Shown here: positions 47,390-56,961 of the stretch, piece by piece | Layout of the letters: every line of letters starts with the position of its first letter | Numbering within the stretch: position 1 is the first letter of the stretch | NCBI RefSeq assembly: GCF_002760665.1 | Contig: NZ_PDOB01000004.1 | Location: 62,001 to 126,000 of the forward strand | Length of the DNA stretch: 64,000 nt | Direction: 5' to 3' | Source of the DNA: Massilia psychrophila | GTDB taxonomy: Bacteria; Pseudomonadota; Gammaproteobacteria; Burkholderiales; Burkholderiaceae_D | Program-made: the position numbers and the translations under genes | Notes under the pieces: model-generated | Seen by the model: only the letters and a program-made list of their open reading frames with translations | Databases searched by the model: none | Told to the model about the DNA's origin: nothing

Positions 47390-48373
47390 ATGCGAATGAT
47401 AAACCCTATGCCGACTTCCTGCCCGAACGATACAAACCCGGTCCACGCCAGCGCCGCCGTACTGGCCGAACTCGACGCCGGCCTGCGCGCCGGCACCGCC
47501 TGCATTTCGCCAAAATTTCTCTACGACGCGCTCGGCTCGCGCCTGTTCGAAGCCATCTGCGAACTGCCCGAGTACTATCCGACGCGCACCGAGGCGTCGA
47601 TTTTTGCCCGCCACGGCCCCGAAATGGCGCGCGCAATCGGCCCCGGCGCCACCCTGATCGACCTCGGCGCCGGCAACTGCGCCAAGGCCGCCGGCCTGTT
47701 TCCGCTGTTGCATCCGGCCCAGTACGTGGCAATCGATATTTCGTTTGACTTCCTGCGCGAATCGATCGAGCGCTTGCAGCAGCGCTTCCCGCACATCGAA
47801 ATGACCGGCCTCGGCCTGGATTTTTCGACGGAACTGCAACTTCCCGCCGTGGTGCGCCAGGAGCACCGGCTGTTCTTCTATCCCGGCTCGTCGATCGGCA
47901 ATTTCACGCCCGACCAGGCCAGCGCGTTTTTGCGCCGCATCCGCGCCCAGTGCGACGGCGGCGGCGGCCTCTTGATCGGCATTGACCTTGTGAAGGACAG
48001 CGCCATCCTCGACGCCGCCTACGATGACGCAATCGGTGTCACCGCCGCTTTCAACCTGAACCTGCTGCGTCACGTCAATCATCTGGCCGGCGCCGACTTC
48101 GACGTGCGCCAATGGCGCCACAGCGGCGTTTACAACGCGCTTGAAGGCCGTATCGAAATGCACCTCGAAGCGCGTGAGGCGCTTGTTGTGCGCTGGCGCG
48201 GCGGCACCCGCAGCTTTGCCCGCGGCGAGCGCATCCACACCGAAAACAGCTACAAGTACCAGCCGGCGGCGGCAGTCGGGCTGCTGGAGCAGTCGGGCTT
48301 CCAGGCCACCAGGGTATGGACCGATGCCGCCGGCTGGTTCGCCGTGATCCATGCGCGCGCGATCGCGCAATGA
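47390..48373 (+). CDS. egtD: L-histidine N-alpha-methyltransferase EgtD
   Basis: SAM-dependent enzyme that trimethylates histidine to hercynine. 327 residues: the N-terminal SPKFLYDALGSRLFEAICEL and PEYYPTRTEASIF are EgtD hallmarks. TLIDLGAGNCAKA is the SAM site, FFYPGSSIGNFTPDQA is the histidine-binding hinge, and the C-terminal IHTENSYKYQ contains the conserved Glu-Asn-Ser-Tyr-Lys. Several ATGs (47390, 47396, 47408) open the frame; the longest is given. Its stop overlaps the egtB start by 4 bases (ATGA). Divergent from the ABC transporter row by 159 bases. Confidence 0.95.
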   Translation: MRMINPMPTSCPNDTNPVHASAAVLAELDAGLRAGTACISPKFLYDALGSRLFEAICELPEYYPTRTEASIFARHGPEMARAIGPGATLIDLGAGNCAKAAGLFPLLHPAQYVAIDISFDFLRESIERLQQRFPHIEMTGLGLDFSTELQLPAVVRQEHRLFFYPGSSIGNFTPDQASAFLRRIRAQCDGGGGLLIGIDLVKDSAILDAAYDDAIGVTAAFNLNLLRHVNHLAGADFDVRQWRHSGVYNALEGRIEMHLEAREALVVRWRGGTRSFARGERIHTENSYKYQPAAAVGLLEQSGFQATRVWTDAAGWFAVIHARAIAQ

Positions 48374-49629
48374 CGCTGTGCCCTGGTATGCCGCACGGGA
48401 CCACGCCCGACATGAAGCCCGCTAGCGAATTGACCTGGCGCAGCCGTTACGACGGCGTGCGCGGCCGCTCGCTGGCGCTGGCCGATCCGCTGTCGGACGA
48501 AGACTGCGGCGCCCAGTCGATGGCCGACGCCAGCCCTGTCAAATGGCACCTGGCGCACACCACCTGGTTCTTCGAAACCTTCATCCTCGAACGCATGGAA
48601 GCGCGCTTCCAACCTTTTCAGCCGGCTTTCCGGATCCTGTTCAACTCCTACTACAACGGCATCGGCGAACGCTATCCGCGCGCCAAGCGCGGCCTGTTGA
48701 CGCGCCCGTCGATGGACGACGTGCGCGCCTACCGCGCCAACGTCGACGCGCGCATCGGCCGCCTGCTGGCCGACCAGGCCGGCAACCGTCAACTGGCATC
48801 GCTGATCGAACTCGGCCTGCAGCACGAGCAGCAGCACCAGGAACTGATCCTCACCGACGTCTTGCACCTGCTGGCGCAAAACGCGCTGTTTCCAGCTTAC
48901 AGCGACGATACGCCGTTGCCGGCACACAGTGTGGCGGCGCAGGCCTGGGTCGCCTTTGCCGGCGGCCTGGCCGAGATCGGCCACGATGGCGAGGGTTTTT
49001 GCTTCGATAACGAACTGCCGCGCCACCGCCACTACCTGGCGCCGTTCGCGCTGGCCGAACGCCTGGTGACGAACGGTGAATACCTCAGCTTTATCGAAGC
49101 GGGCGGCTACCGCGATCCGGCGCTGTGGCTGTCCGAAGGGTGGGACCAGGTCAATCTGCTCGGCCTGACGCAGCCCTTGTACTGGCAGCGCGACGACACC
49201 GGCAACTGGTGCGAATTCACGCTGCATGGGGTGCAAGGGCTCGATCGCGCGCGGGCGGTCACCGGCGTATCTTTGTTCGAAGCCGACGCTTTCGCCCGCT
49301 GGAGCGGCGCGCGGCTGCCGACGGAAGCCGAATGGGAGGTCGCGGCATGTAGCGACGCGTGCGGCGAAGAAGGCAGCCAGGAGCGCCGGCTGCGCCAGAT
49401 GTTCGGCCACTGCTGGCAGTGGACCAGCAGCAGTTACGCGCCGTATCCGGGATACGCGAGCGCGCCGGGCGCGCTGGGCGAATACAATAGCAAGTTCATG
49501 CTCAACCAATATGTACTGCGCGGCTCATCGATTGCCACCCCGCCTGGCCACGCGCGTGCCAGCTACCGCAATTTTTTCCCCGCCGGCGCCCGCTGGCAAT
49601 TTACCGGCATCCGACTGGCCAGGCAATGA
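48370..49629 (+). CDS. egtB: EgtB-type iron(II) sulfoxide synthase (ergothioneine)
   Basis: Non-heme iron enzyme that adds the sulfur of a thiol donor to hercynine. 419 residues. DinB-like domain with the three-His site: H63 in HLAHTTWF, and H152 and H156 in QHEQQHQEL (HX3HXE). C-terminal formylglycine-generating-enzyme/sulfatase-modifying-type domain with GGYRDPALWLSEGW, RLPTEAEWE and FGHCWQWTSSSY. ATG 48370 overlaps egtD, giving coupled translation; an extension to 48316 inside egtD is ignored. The donor (cysteine or gamma-glutamylcysteine) cannot be told here. Confidence 0.93.
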   Translation: MTLCPGMPHGTTPDMKPASELTWRSRYDGVRGRSLALADPLSDEDCGAQSMADASPVKWHLAHTTWFFETFILERMEARFQPFQPAFRILFNSYYNGIGERYPRAKRGLLTRPSMDDVRAYRANVDARIGRLLADQAGNRQLASLIELGLQHEQQHQELILTDVLHLLAQNALFPAYSDDTPLPAHSVAAQAWVAFAGGLAEIGHDGEGFCFDNELPRHRHYLAPFALAERLVTNGEYLSFIEAGGYRDPALWLSEGWDQVNLLGLTQPLYWQRDDTGNWCEFTLHGVQGLDRARAVTGVSLFEADAFARWSGARLPTEAEWEVAACSDACGEEGSQERRLRQMFGHCWQWTSSSYAPYPGYASAPGALGEYNSKFMLNQYVLRGSSIATPPGHARASYRNFFPAGARWQFTGIRLARQ

Positions 49630-50570
49630 CCGTGCTCCTGCCGCAGATCGAGATTCTCAACCGCCGCGCCAACGCCTATATCCTCGCCCATCCGCTCGGT
49701 TTCGCCCTGCAGGTACTCAAGGGCTTCCGCGCCAACCAGGGCTTGCTGCTGGCCGGCGCGGTGGCGTACTACGCTCTGCTGTCGATCGTGCCGTTCCTGA
49801 TGCTGGTGGTGGTGGCGCTGTCGCATTTCATCGACCAGGCCGAACTGCTGCTGACGCTGCGGCGCTATCTCGAATACCTGGTGCCGGGACAGTCGGCCTC
49901 GATCACCGCCGAGGTGGCGCACTTCCTCGACAACCGCGACCTGATCACCTGGGTGCTGGGCGCGACCATGCTGTTTTTCAGCTCGCTCGCCTTTACCGTG
50001 CTCGAAAACGCGATGAGCGTGATCTTCATCCACCGCGTGGCGATCCGGCGCCGTCATTTCCTGGTGTCGGCGGTCCTGCCTTATTGCTACATCGTCGCGC
50101 TCGGCGCCGGCGTGCTGCTGGTGACCCTGGTGGCCGGCTCGCTGCAGGTAATGGGGCAGGAAAGCGTGCGCCTGTTCGGCGCCAACTGGTCGCTTGGCGG
50201 CGTTTCCGGCGCGCTGCTGTACCTGCTCGGGCTGGGCGGCGAAATCCTGGTGCTGACCTCGATCTACATGGTGATGCCGGTCGGCCGCCTGTCGCTGTCG
50301 CACGCGCTGATCGGCGGCGTCACCGCGGCGCTGCTGTGGGAAATCGCGCGCCATGTGCTGGTGTGGTATTTTTCCACGCTGTCGCAGGTGAACGTGGTGT
50401 ACGGCTCGATGACGACGGCCATCGTCGTCATGTTCAGCCTCGAGATCGCCGCCACCTTGCTGCTGATGGGCGCCCAGGTCATCTCGGAATACGAAAGGGT
50501 GGGCCAGCAGGGAGATGAAAAGCGGCGACATGCGGAACCGAAGCCCTTGATGACGCGCCCGCCAAAATGA
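49626..50570 (+). CDS. YihY/virulence-factor BrkB family membrane protein
   Basis: 314 residues with about six membrane helices and the YihY core: GAVAYYALLSIVPFLMLVV (about residues 40-58), then FFSSLAFTVLENAMSVIF and NVVYGSMTTAIVVM. The family's molecular role is uncertain (transport or export has been proposed). It overlaps egtB by 4 bases (ATGA), so it is co-translated with the ergothioneine genes, which hints at a transport role there but does not prove it. Confidence 0.9.
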   Translation: MTVLLPQIEILNRRANAYILAHPLGFALQVLKGFRANQGLLLAGAVAYYALLSIVPFLMLVVVALSHFIDQAELLLTLRRYLEYLVPGQSASITAEVAHFLDNRDLITWVLGATMLFFSSLAFTVLENAMSVIFIHRVAIRRRHFLVSAVLPYCYIVALGAGVLLVTLVAGSLQVMGQESVRLFGANWSLGGVSGALLYLLGLGGEILVLTSIYMVMPVGRLSLSHALIGGVTAALLWEIARHVLVWYFSTLSQVNVVYGSMTTAIVVMFSLEIAATLLLMGAQVISEYERVGQQGDEKRRHAEPKPLMTRPPK

Positions 50571-50600
50571 CGCGCCCGCCAAATTAAGCGACGACGTAAT

Positions 50601-50630
50601 TTGCTGCGCTGCACAAAACCATGCTACACT
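50601..50630 (+). promoter_or_regulatory. Sigma-70-like promoter before a structured transcript
   Basis: TTGCTG (50601-50606), 18-base spacer, TACACT (50625-50630). It lies after the yihY end, with no ORF with a ribosome binding site downstream. Confidence 0.4.
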
Positions 50631-50636
50631 TCGCTT

Positions 50637-50864
50637 CGTGATGCAGGTTGTCTTGCAAATTGCTTCACCACCCAGGCGCTGCGCCTCGATAACGGCAAGT
50701 GTGATGCCTTTCTCGTAGATGGCCGCAACAGGCTGGGTTTGTACTTCCGAATACGTTGGTCGATTTACACATCGGCGCACCACGCAGATAGCATGGGCGC
50801 CCGAGATCTGATTAAAGCATTGGTAATACATTGGAACAGAGCTCGCTTCGGCGGGCTTTTTTTT
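50637..50864 (+). ncRNA. Candidate structured RNA of about 230 nt
   Basis: The segment runs from a promoter-like pair to a clear terminator: GCTCGC (50841-50846), TTCG, GCGGGC (50851-50856), eight T. Inside are several short helices: ACCCAG with CTGGGT, AGGCGC-TG-CGCCT, GGCA with TGCC, TCGAT with ATCGG, and GGCGC with GCGCC. Open frames cross it but none has a usable start site; one runs straight through the terminator. It does not look like 6S, tmRNA or RNase P. It may be an uncharacterised RNA or a decayed gene. Confidence 0.35.
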
Positions 50865-50957
50865 ATGGGCAAATGGTTCGCGTGCAAGGGGAATGGCTCG
50901 CTCAAGTTCCCGAAAGAACGATCCGTGCGCACGGAGAAACCCGCGCGATGGTAAAGT

Positions 50958-50994
50958 CACCATAAACCCACCATAAACCCACCATAAACTCACC
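50958..50994. repeat. 11-bp tandem repeat (three units) before the HAD gene
   Basis: CACCATAAACC at 50958-50968 and 50969-50979, CACCATAAACT at 50980-50990, then CACC. It ends 13 bases before the ATG of the next gene, in the promoter/leader region. The period is close to one DNA helical turn. Confidence 0.9.
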
Positions 50995-51007
50995 TTCCGG
51001 CGCATCC

Positions 51008-51682
51008 ATGAAAAACTTCCGCGGCATCGTTTTCGATTTGTATGGCACCTTGTACAACGTGCAATCCGTTGCCGGGATCTGCGACCAGGCCTACCCGGGC
51101 AAGGGCGCGGCAATGGCGCAGCTGTGGCGCCAAAAGCAGCTGGAGTACACCTGGCTGCGCAGTTTGATGGAGCGCTACGTCAACTTCGAAACCGTCACCG
51201 ACGACGCGCTGCGCTTTACCTGCGCCGCCCTCGAGCTGCCGCTGGAAGAGGACATGGCGCGCGTGCTGGCCGACCAGTACCTGCGGCTCGAACCGCACCC
51301 CGACACCACCGATGCGCTGCACCGGCTCAAGGATGCCGGCATCCCGTTGGCGATCATCTCGAACGGTTCGCACAAGTCGATCGCTCACGTGGTCAACCAT
51401 TCGGGCATGGGCTGGGCCTTCGACGAGTTGATCAGCGCCGAGGACGTGCAGGTATTCAAGCCGCATCCGAAGATGTATGAGCTGGCCGAGCGGCGCATGG
51501 GCCACGCGCGCGAACACATTTTGTACGTCTCGGCCAACGGTTGGGACGCCAGCGCAGCCAGCCTGGCCGGCTATCCGGTGTGCTGGATCAACCGCAACCT
51601 GGGACCGTTCGACGTGCTGGGAGCGACGCCGATGGTGGCGACCGAGGATCTTGGGGCGATGGCGGATTGGGTACTGGAGTAG
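51008..51682 (+). CDS. Haloacid dehalogenase type II (HAD superfamily)
   Basis: 224-residue HAD hydrolase of the L-2-haloacid dehalogenase group. Nucleophile motif FDLYGTLYNV (Asp13 as in DLYGTL), motif II AIISNGSH, motif III with VFKPHPKMYELA, motif IV VSANGWDASAASLAG. The WLRSLMERYVNF stretch and ISNG also match haloacid dehalogenases. The natural substrate is unknown. The 11-bp repeats lie just upstream. Confidence 0.88.
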   Translation: MKNFRGIVFDLYGTLYNVQSVAGICDQAYPGKGAAMAQLWRQKQLEYTWLRSLMERYVNFETVTDDALRFTCAALELPLEEDMARVLADQYLRLEPHPDTTDALHRLKDAGIPLAIISNGSHKSIAHVVNHSGMGWAFDELISAEDVQVFKPHPKMYELAERRMGHAREHILYVSANGWDASAASLAGYPVCWINRNLGPFDVLGATPMVATEDLGAMADWVLE

Positions 51683-52134
51683 GGTGCTCGGATTACCTTA
51701 TTTGCAATGTCATGAATGCCCTCAGACTTGGCGAGCGTCAGTTGTCGGTTGCGCAGCGGTTGGTTCTACCCGCCGGCGATCTGCATTGTCCTTGGCGACG
51801 TAAGCACGCTCTACTTTTAGAACTGGAGTCATGCGCGCTTGCGCGAAGCGGCAGTGCTGTTTGACTTGGCAGTTGTAGTGCCGCTGCTTTGCCTTTGATG
51901 CTACCGCGCGCGGAGCGGCGGCGACCGTACGAGGTCGGAATCCTTTTCAGCTTTTACAAGGCGATTTTCACATCTTCACATACAGTTCAAACCGCTGGAG
52001 AGTATTCGGTCGTGCTCACCGGGCATCGCGTGCCAGCTCTTCGGTCGGCGCTCCGCCAAGCGCTTGAGTCAAGTCTGGGAATGCGCCAATCCGCCCCCAT
52101 CTGTTTGATATCCGCTGGCCACAACAGAACCGAC
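51683..52134. other. Intergenic stretch without convincing genes
   Basis: 450 bases. A 50-codon frame from ATG 51712 (MNALRLGERQLSVAQRLVLP) has weak codon bias and no ribosome binding site. The rest is lower in GC near 51940-52000. No RNA, repeat or clear promoter seen. Confidence 0.4.
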
Positions 52135-52722
52135 ATGCGATTTTTTCTACGCGCCCTCGTGGTTGCCGTCCTCCTCATCCTCGGCTACGGCTTGCTGGGG
52201 CCGACCATCGAACGGGCGCTGTACATGATGCGCCTGACGGCGATGCCCAAGCCCGGGATGCTGCCGATGCCGGTCGAGGGCGTGCGCGTGAGCGCGCTGC
52301 GCGACACCTGGGATGGCGCGCGCAGTGAAGGCCGCAAGCACGAAGGCATCGACATCTTCGCCAAGCGCGGCACTCCCGTCCGATCAAGTACCGAAGGCAT
52401 CGTCATGCAGGTCGGCACCAACCGGCTCGGTGGCCTGGTGGTGTGGGTGACGGGTCCAGGCGGCCAGCGTCATTACTACGCCCACCTCGAGCGCTATGCG
52501 GACGTGGAAGCCGGCACGCGCATCGAGGCTGGCCGGCTGCTGGGCTACGTCGGCAACACTGGCAATGCGCGGGGCACGCCGCCGCACCTGCACTACGGCG
52601 TGTACGACGTTGGCGGCGCGATCAATCCGTATCCGCTGCTGCGCGCCAAGCCGGCTGCCGTCACGGCAGGGAAGGCGGCGGTGGAAGCGTCTGCTGAAGC
52701 GGCTGATCGCCCGGCGAAGTAG
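52135..52722 (+). CDS. M23-family peptidase, short membrane-anchored form
   Basis: 195 residues. An N-terminal membrane helix (RFFLRALVVAVLLILGYGLL), then an M23 domain with GRKHEGIDIFAKRGTPV (HxxxD ligands), YYAHLERYADV and PPHLHYGVY (last ligand pair). It resembles the 238-residue M23 protein at 30.2-30.9 kb in layout, but with no long linker. The ATG at 52135 is chosen because the membrane helix follows directly; the frame is open to 51889 without protein-like sequence. Confidence 0.88.
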   Translation: MRFFLRALVVAVLLILGYGLLGPTIERALYMMRLTAMPKPGMLPMPVEGVRVSALRDTWDGARSEGRKHEGIDIFAKRGTPVRSSTEGIVMQVGTNRLGGLVVWVTGPGGQRHYYAHLERYADVEAGTRIEAGRLLGYVGNTGNARGTPPHLHYGVYDVGGAINPYPLLRAKPAAVTAGKAAVEASAEAADRPAK

Positions 52723-52924
52723 GCTCGCCGCGCAGCTGCCCGCCATGACGCATGAGGGTCTGGTCTGACATTCGGGCACGAGTTCGACGCTATCTTGGAA
52801 TGTTTACCGGGTGCATGAATCGCCTGGCAGTGATTGAAAACATAGGCGGAACTCACATCGCCTCGTTCGGCGCTTTGTGACTTGCGGGCGGCTAAGCGGA
52901 CAGCATTAGCGGGCACCGGGCGCC

Positions 52925-53686
52925 TCAGGCCCGCAGCCGATACCCCGTCTTGAAAATCCACCAGATCGCGCCCATGCACACCGCCAGCAGCGCGAACGCC
53001 ATGCCGGCGCTGAGCGCGATGCTGACGTCGGAGACGCCAAAAAAACTCCAGCGAAAGCCGCTGATCAGGTAGACCACGGGATTAAACAGGGCCACCTTCT
53101 GCCAGAACGGCGGCAGCATGCTGAGCGAGTAGAAACTGCCGCCCAAAAACGACAAGGGCGTAATTACCAGCATCGGCACGATCTGTACTTTTTCGAAGCC
53201 GTCGGCCCAGATGCCGATGATAAAGCCGAGCAGGCTGAAAGCGACCGACGTCATGACCATGAAGACGATCATCCAGACCGGATGAACGATCTCGAAGTCG
53301 ACGAACAGGCGCGCAGTGGCCAGGATCAAGAGGCCAAGGATCACCGACTTGCTGGCGGCGGCGCCGACGTAGCCGAGCACGATCTCGACGGCCGACACCG
53401 GCGCCGACAGGATTTCGTAGACGGTGCCGGAAAATTTCGGCATGTAGATGCCGAACGAGGCGTTGGCCACGCTCTGGGTCATCAGGGACATCATGATCAG
53501 GCCGGGCACGATGAAGGCGCCGTAGCGCACGCCGTCGACCTCCACCATGCGCGCGCCGATGGCGGCGCCGAACACGACGAAATAGAGCGACGTCGAAATG
53601 ACGGGCGAGGCGATGCTTTGCGTGAGCGTGCGCCAGGTGCGGGCCATCTCGAATTTGTACAGCGCGCGGATCGCATGGAAATTCAT
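52925..53686 (-). CDS. ABC-2 type export permease
   Basis: 253 residues, about six membrane helices. [20 protein letters not shown] at the start and [19 protein letters not shown] with [13 protein letters not shown] at the end are typical of YadH/NodJ-type permeases. It overlaps the ATPase gene upstream by 4 bases, so the pair forms one exporter (YadGH-like). The substrate is unknown. ATG 53686. Confidence 0.92.
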   Translation of the reverse strand: MNFHAIRALYKFEMARTWRTLTQSIASPVISTSLYFVVFGAAIGARMVEVDGVRYGAFIVPGLIMMSLMTQSVANASFGIYMPKFSGTVYEILSAPVSAVEIVLGYVGAAASKSVILGLLILATARLFVDFEIVHPVWMIVFMVMTSVAFSLLGFIIGIWADGFEKVQIVPMLVITPLSFLGGSFYSLSMLPPFWQKVALFNPVVYLISGFRWSFFGVSDVSIALSAGMAFALLAVCMGAIWWIFKTGYRLRA

Positions 53687-54609
53687 CGGTGCGTCTCCAT
53701 CAGGTTCACAAAAATCTCCTCGAGCGAGCTTTGGCTCGACTGCAGGTCCTTGAAGTCGATACCGTGCTCGCCGAGCTGGCGGAACAGGTCGGCGATGCCG
53801 GTCTGCCGCGCCTGGGCGTCGAAGGTGTAGACCAGCTCGGTGCCGTCGCCTGACAGCACCAGCGCCTGGCCGGCCAGCGCGGCGGGAATCTGCGCCAGCG
53901 GGCGTTGCAGGTGCAAGGTCAGCTGCTTCTTGCCGAGTTTTTCCATCAGCGCCGCCTTGTCCTCGACCAGGATGATTTCGCCGTTGCGGATGACACCGAT
54001 GCGGTCGGCCATTTCCTCGGCCTCCTCGATGTAATGGGTGGTCAATATGATCGTCACGCCCTGGTCGCGCAAGCCGCGCACCATGTCCCACATGTCGCGC
54101 CGCAGCACGACGTCGACGCCGGCGGTCGGTTCGTCGAGGAACAGGATCTGCGGCTCGTGCGACAGCGCCTTGGCAATCATCACGCGCCGCTTCATGCCGC
54201 CCGACAGCGTCATGATGCGCGAGTTTTTTTTCTCCCACAGCGACAGCTGGCGCAGCAGTTTCTCGATGTGGGCGGGATTGGCAGGTTTACCGAAAATGCC
54301 GCGGCTGAGCGTCACCGTGTCCCACACGCTCTCGAACGCGTCGGTGGCCAGCTCCTGCGGCACCAGGCCGATCAGCGAACGCGCGGCGCGGTAGTCGGTG
54401 ACGACGTCGTGGCCGTCGGCGAGAATGGTGCCGCTGCTCGGGTTGACGATGCCGCAGATGGCGTTGATCAGCGTGGTCTTGCCGGCGCCGTTGGGCCCCA
54501 GCAGCGCAAAGATCTCGCCGCGGCGGATCTCCAGGTCGATCATTTTCAGGGCCTGGTAGCCGCCCGCATACTCTTTCGAGAGCTGCTTGACTGAGATGAT
54601 CGCTTGCAT
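53683..54609 (-). CDS. ABC exporter ATPase (YadG/NodI-like)
   Basis: 308 residues: Walker [10 protein letters not shown], signature [15 protein letters not shown] (the M after LSGG is typical for this group), Walker [13 protein letters not shown] and H-loop [18 protein letters not shown]-terminal domain (about 230-308) ends [23 protein letters not shown] lies 6 bases before ATG 54609; a longer open frame to 54732 is not used. Partner of the overlapping permease. Confidence 0.93.
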   Translation of the reverse strand: MQAIISVKQLSKEYAGGYQALKMIDLEIRRGEIFALLGPNGAGKTTLINAICGIVNPSSGTILADGHDVVTDYRAARSLIGLVPQELATDAFESVWDTVTLSRGIFGKPANPAHIEKLLRQLSLWEKKNSRIMTLSGGMKRRVMIAKALSHEPQILFLDEPTAGVDVVLRRDMWDMVRGLRDQGVTIILTTHYIEEAEEMADRIGVIRNGEIILVEDKAALMEKLGKKQLTLHLQRPLAQIPAALAGQALVLSGDGTELVYTFDAQARQTGIADLFRQLGEHGIDFKDLQSSQSSLEEIFVNLMETHR

Positions 54610-54778
54610 GCATTTCCTTGCCAATAAATCGATGGGCTCGATTGTAGTCGGATTGGCCGCGTCGCGTTGGACATCGAAAAAGCCGTTGCCTGCCACGCCA
54701 TAGCCTGCGCGCATCGTCTTTCTTGATATCATTAAATTATCGTTTTGTCTAAGGTTGCCTTGATCACCCGCCGAGCCG

Positions 54779-55144
54779 ATGAAAGCGCAATTGAAACTGG
54801 CGCTCGGCGCCCTTTATGACGATCTGACGATCCGGCCGGTCTATTACCAGGCACTGTTACTACAAGTACGACTGGCGCGCCTGGCCTTCGAGCACCGCGT
54901 CGCCATCGACAATTGGAGCGCCGTGCTGCTGCTGTTCGTCGGCCAGGAGTTCTGCTATTACTGGTTCCACCACACCGCGCATCACACGCCGAACACGCCG
55001 AACCTGTCGGCGGCGTTTCGCATCGGCGTGCTCAGCAAACTGACCGGCACCGCTTTTTTCTTCCTGCCGCTGATCTGGCTCGGGGTAGCGCCGCGTACCG
55101 TGTTTGCGGTGTTGACGTTGAACCTGCTGTACTAGTTCTGGAAC
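54779..55144 (+). pseudogene. Sterol-desaturase/fatty-acid-hydroxylase fragment
   Basis: The frame contains FVGQEFCYYWFHHTAHHTPN and LSAAFRIGVLSKLTG, then TVFAVLTLNLLY and a TAG. In the family (about 270+ residues), two His clusters (HRxxH and HxxHH) are separated by roughly 18 residues containing W.W..H; here YYWFH joins directly to HTAHHTPN, so that segment is deleted. The TAG stands where family members have Gln before FW (LLYQFW), and FW follows the stop. The rest of the enzyme, with the third His cluster, is absent, and a REP-like palindrome begins immediately after. Confidence 0.75.
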
Positions 55145-55145
55145 C

Positions 55146-55184
55146 GGGGTCAGACCCCTGAAAGAAGAACCAGGGTCTGACCCC
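55146..55184. repeat. REP-like inverted repeat (GGGGTCAGACCC family)
   Basis: GGGGTCAGACCCCTG (55146-55160) and CAGGGTCTGACCCC (55171-55184) are inverted copies separated by about 10 bases. Each arm is itself palindromic (GGGGTC-A-GACCCC). It lies between the desaturase remnant and the leuA stop. Elements with this core are scattered in many proteobacterial genomes; only this copy was noticed here. Confidence 0.8.
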
Positions 55185-55193
55185 TTGCCCTCG

Positions 55194-56885
55194 TTACTTC
55201 ACCGTCGCGGCGACCGGCGCGTTGGCCGTCATCGCCAGCTGACGGTTGACGGCGCTGAGCACGGCCTTGAACGAGGCGGTGACGATATTGCTGTCGATGC
55301 CGGCGCCGAACATGGTCGGGCCGTTCGCCAGGCGCAGCTCGACGTAGCAGGCGGCGCGCGCGTTGGCGCCCGAGCCGATCGAGTGCTCGTGGTAGTCCAT
55401 CAGCTTGATGTCGAGGCCGAGCGCGTTGACAAAGGCGTCGATCGGGCCGTTGCCGCCGCCTTGCAGTTGCAGCGTCGTTTGGCGGTGCGTCAGCGCGATA
55501 TCGATCTGCACCGGCTCGTCGCTGGTGGTGTCCTCAACCATCTTGTGGGAGCCGTAGGAGTAGGGCGCCACCTGGTCGAAATACTCGCGGCAGAAAATGT
55601 CGTGGATGTCGCTGGCGGCGATTTCGCGGCCGCTGGCCTCGGCCACGGCTTGCACCGCGCGCGAAAACTCGATCTGGAGGCGGCGCGGCAGCTGCAGGCC
55701 GAATTCCTGTTCGAGCAGATACGCCATGCCGCCCTTGCCGGACTGGCTGTTGACGCGGATCACCGCGTCGTAGCTGCGGCCAAGGTCGGCCGGGTCAATC
55801 GGCAGGTAGGGCACTTCCCAGATCGCGTCCGGCTGCTGCTTGGCGAAGCCTTTCTTGATCGCATCCTGGTGCGAACCGGAGAAGGCGGTAAACACCAGGT
55901 CGCCCGCGTATGGATGGCGCGGATGCACCGGCAGCTGGTTGCACTCCTCGACCACGTGGCGCACGGCGTCGATGTCGGAGAAATCCAGGCCCGGGTGCAC
56001 GCCCTGGGTGTACAAATTCATCGCCAAAGTGACCAGGTCGACGTTGCCGGTGCGCTCGCCATTGCCGAACAGGCAGCCTTCGACGCGGTCGGCGCCGGCC
56101 ATCACGGCAAGTTCCGCCGACGCCACCGCGGTGCCGCGGTCGTTGTGCGGGTGGACGCTGATGACGAGACTGTCGCGCCGCGCCAGGTTGCGCGACATCC
56201 ATTCGATCTGGTCGGCATACACGTTCGGCGTGCTGCATTCGACCGTCGACGGCAAATTAAAAATCATCTTGTTGTGCGGCGTCGGCTGCCAGGCGGCGCT
56301 GACGGCGTCGCAGATGTCGCGCGAAAAATCGAGTTCGGTGGTGGAAAACGATTCGGGCGAATACTCGAAGCCCCACTTGGTCTGCGGATACGTTTTGACG
56401 AGTTCCTTGACCAGCGTGGTGCCGCCAACGGCGATCTGGATGATTTCCTCGCGCGACATGTTGAACACGACGCGGCGGAACACCGGCGCCACCGAATTGT
56501 AGATGTGGATGATGGCGTTCTTGGCGCCGGCTGCCGACTCCACCGTGCGGCGGATCAGTTCGTCGCGGCACTGGGTCAGCACGATGATGGTGACGTCGTC
56601 CGGGATGCGCTTTTCATCGACCAGCTTGCGCACGAAATCGAAGTCGGTCTGCGAGGCGGACGGAAAGCCGACTTCGATTTCCTTCAAGCCGATTTTCACC
56701 AGCATCTCGAAGAAACGCAGCTTTTTCTCAGGGCTCATCGGCTCGATCAAAGCCTGGTTGCCGTCACGCAAATCAGTGCTCATCCAGATCGGCGGATGGG
56801 TGATGGCCTTATCCGGCCAGGTGCGGTCAAGCAACTTTACTGGTGGGAAGGCACGGTATTTGGTTGCCGGGTTCTGGATCATCAT
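55194..56885 (-). CDS. leuA: 2-isopropylmalate synthase, long (LeuA2) type
   Basis: First committed enzyme of leucine synthesis, condensing acetyl-CoA with 2-oxoisovalerate. 563 residues starting [34 protein letters not shown] is the catalytic TIM-barrel signature of the 560-residue actinobacterial/betaproteobacterial type; [14 protein letters not shown] and [11 protein letters not shown] hold metal ligands. The C-terminal LeuA allosteric domain (about 430-560) includes [22 protein letters not shown] is 6 bases before ATG 56885. The upstream open frame to 57350 is the leader region, not coding for the enzyme. Confidence 0.95.
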   Translation of the reverse strand: MMIQNPATKYRAFPPVKLLDRTWPDKAITHPPIWMSTDLRDGNQALIEPMSPEKKLRFFEMLVKIGLKEIEVGFPSASQTDFDFVRKLVDEKRIPDDVTIIVLTQCRDELIRRTVESAAGAKNAIIHIYNSVAPVFRRVVFNMSREEIIQIAVGGTTLVKELVKTYPQTKWGFEYSPESFSTTELDFSRDICDAVSAAWQPTPHNKMIFNLPSTVECSTPNVYADQIEWMSRNLARRDSLVISVHPHNDRGTAVASAELAVMAGADRVEGCLFGNGERTGNVDLVTLAMNLYTQGVHPGLDFSDIDAVRHVVEECNQLPVHPRHPYAGDLVFTAFSGSHQDAIKKGFAKQQPDAIWEVPYLPIDPADLGRSYDAVIRVNSQSGKGGMAYLLEQEFGLQLPRRLQIEFSRAVQAVAEASGREIAASDIHDIFCREYFDQVAPYSYGSHKMVEDTTSDEPVQIDIALTHRQTTLQLQGGGNGPIDAFVNALGLDIKLMDYHEHSIGSGANARAACYVELRLANGPTMFGAGIDSNIVTASFKAVLSAVNRQLAMTANAPVAATVK

Positions 56886-56961
56886 GCTGTACTCCTGGAG
56901 TCGAAAGGGAAAGGCCGGGTCGGCGCGCTGTGGCGGAAGGCTGCCGGGCGGCCACGTTACG

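Noticed and set aside
50601-50954. 117-codon forward frame after yihY
   Set aside because: Runs straight through a strong terminator and has no ribosome binding site; I list the segment as a possible RNA instead.
51712-51864. 50-codon ORF after the haloacid dehalogenase gene
   Set aside because: Weak codon bias, no ribosome binding site, no family pattern.
55146-55184. CRISPR array
   Set aside because: A single inverted pair with no spaced repeats; no cas genes.
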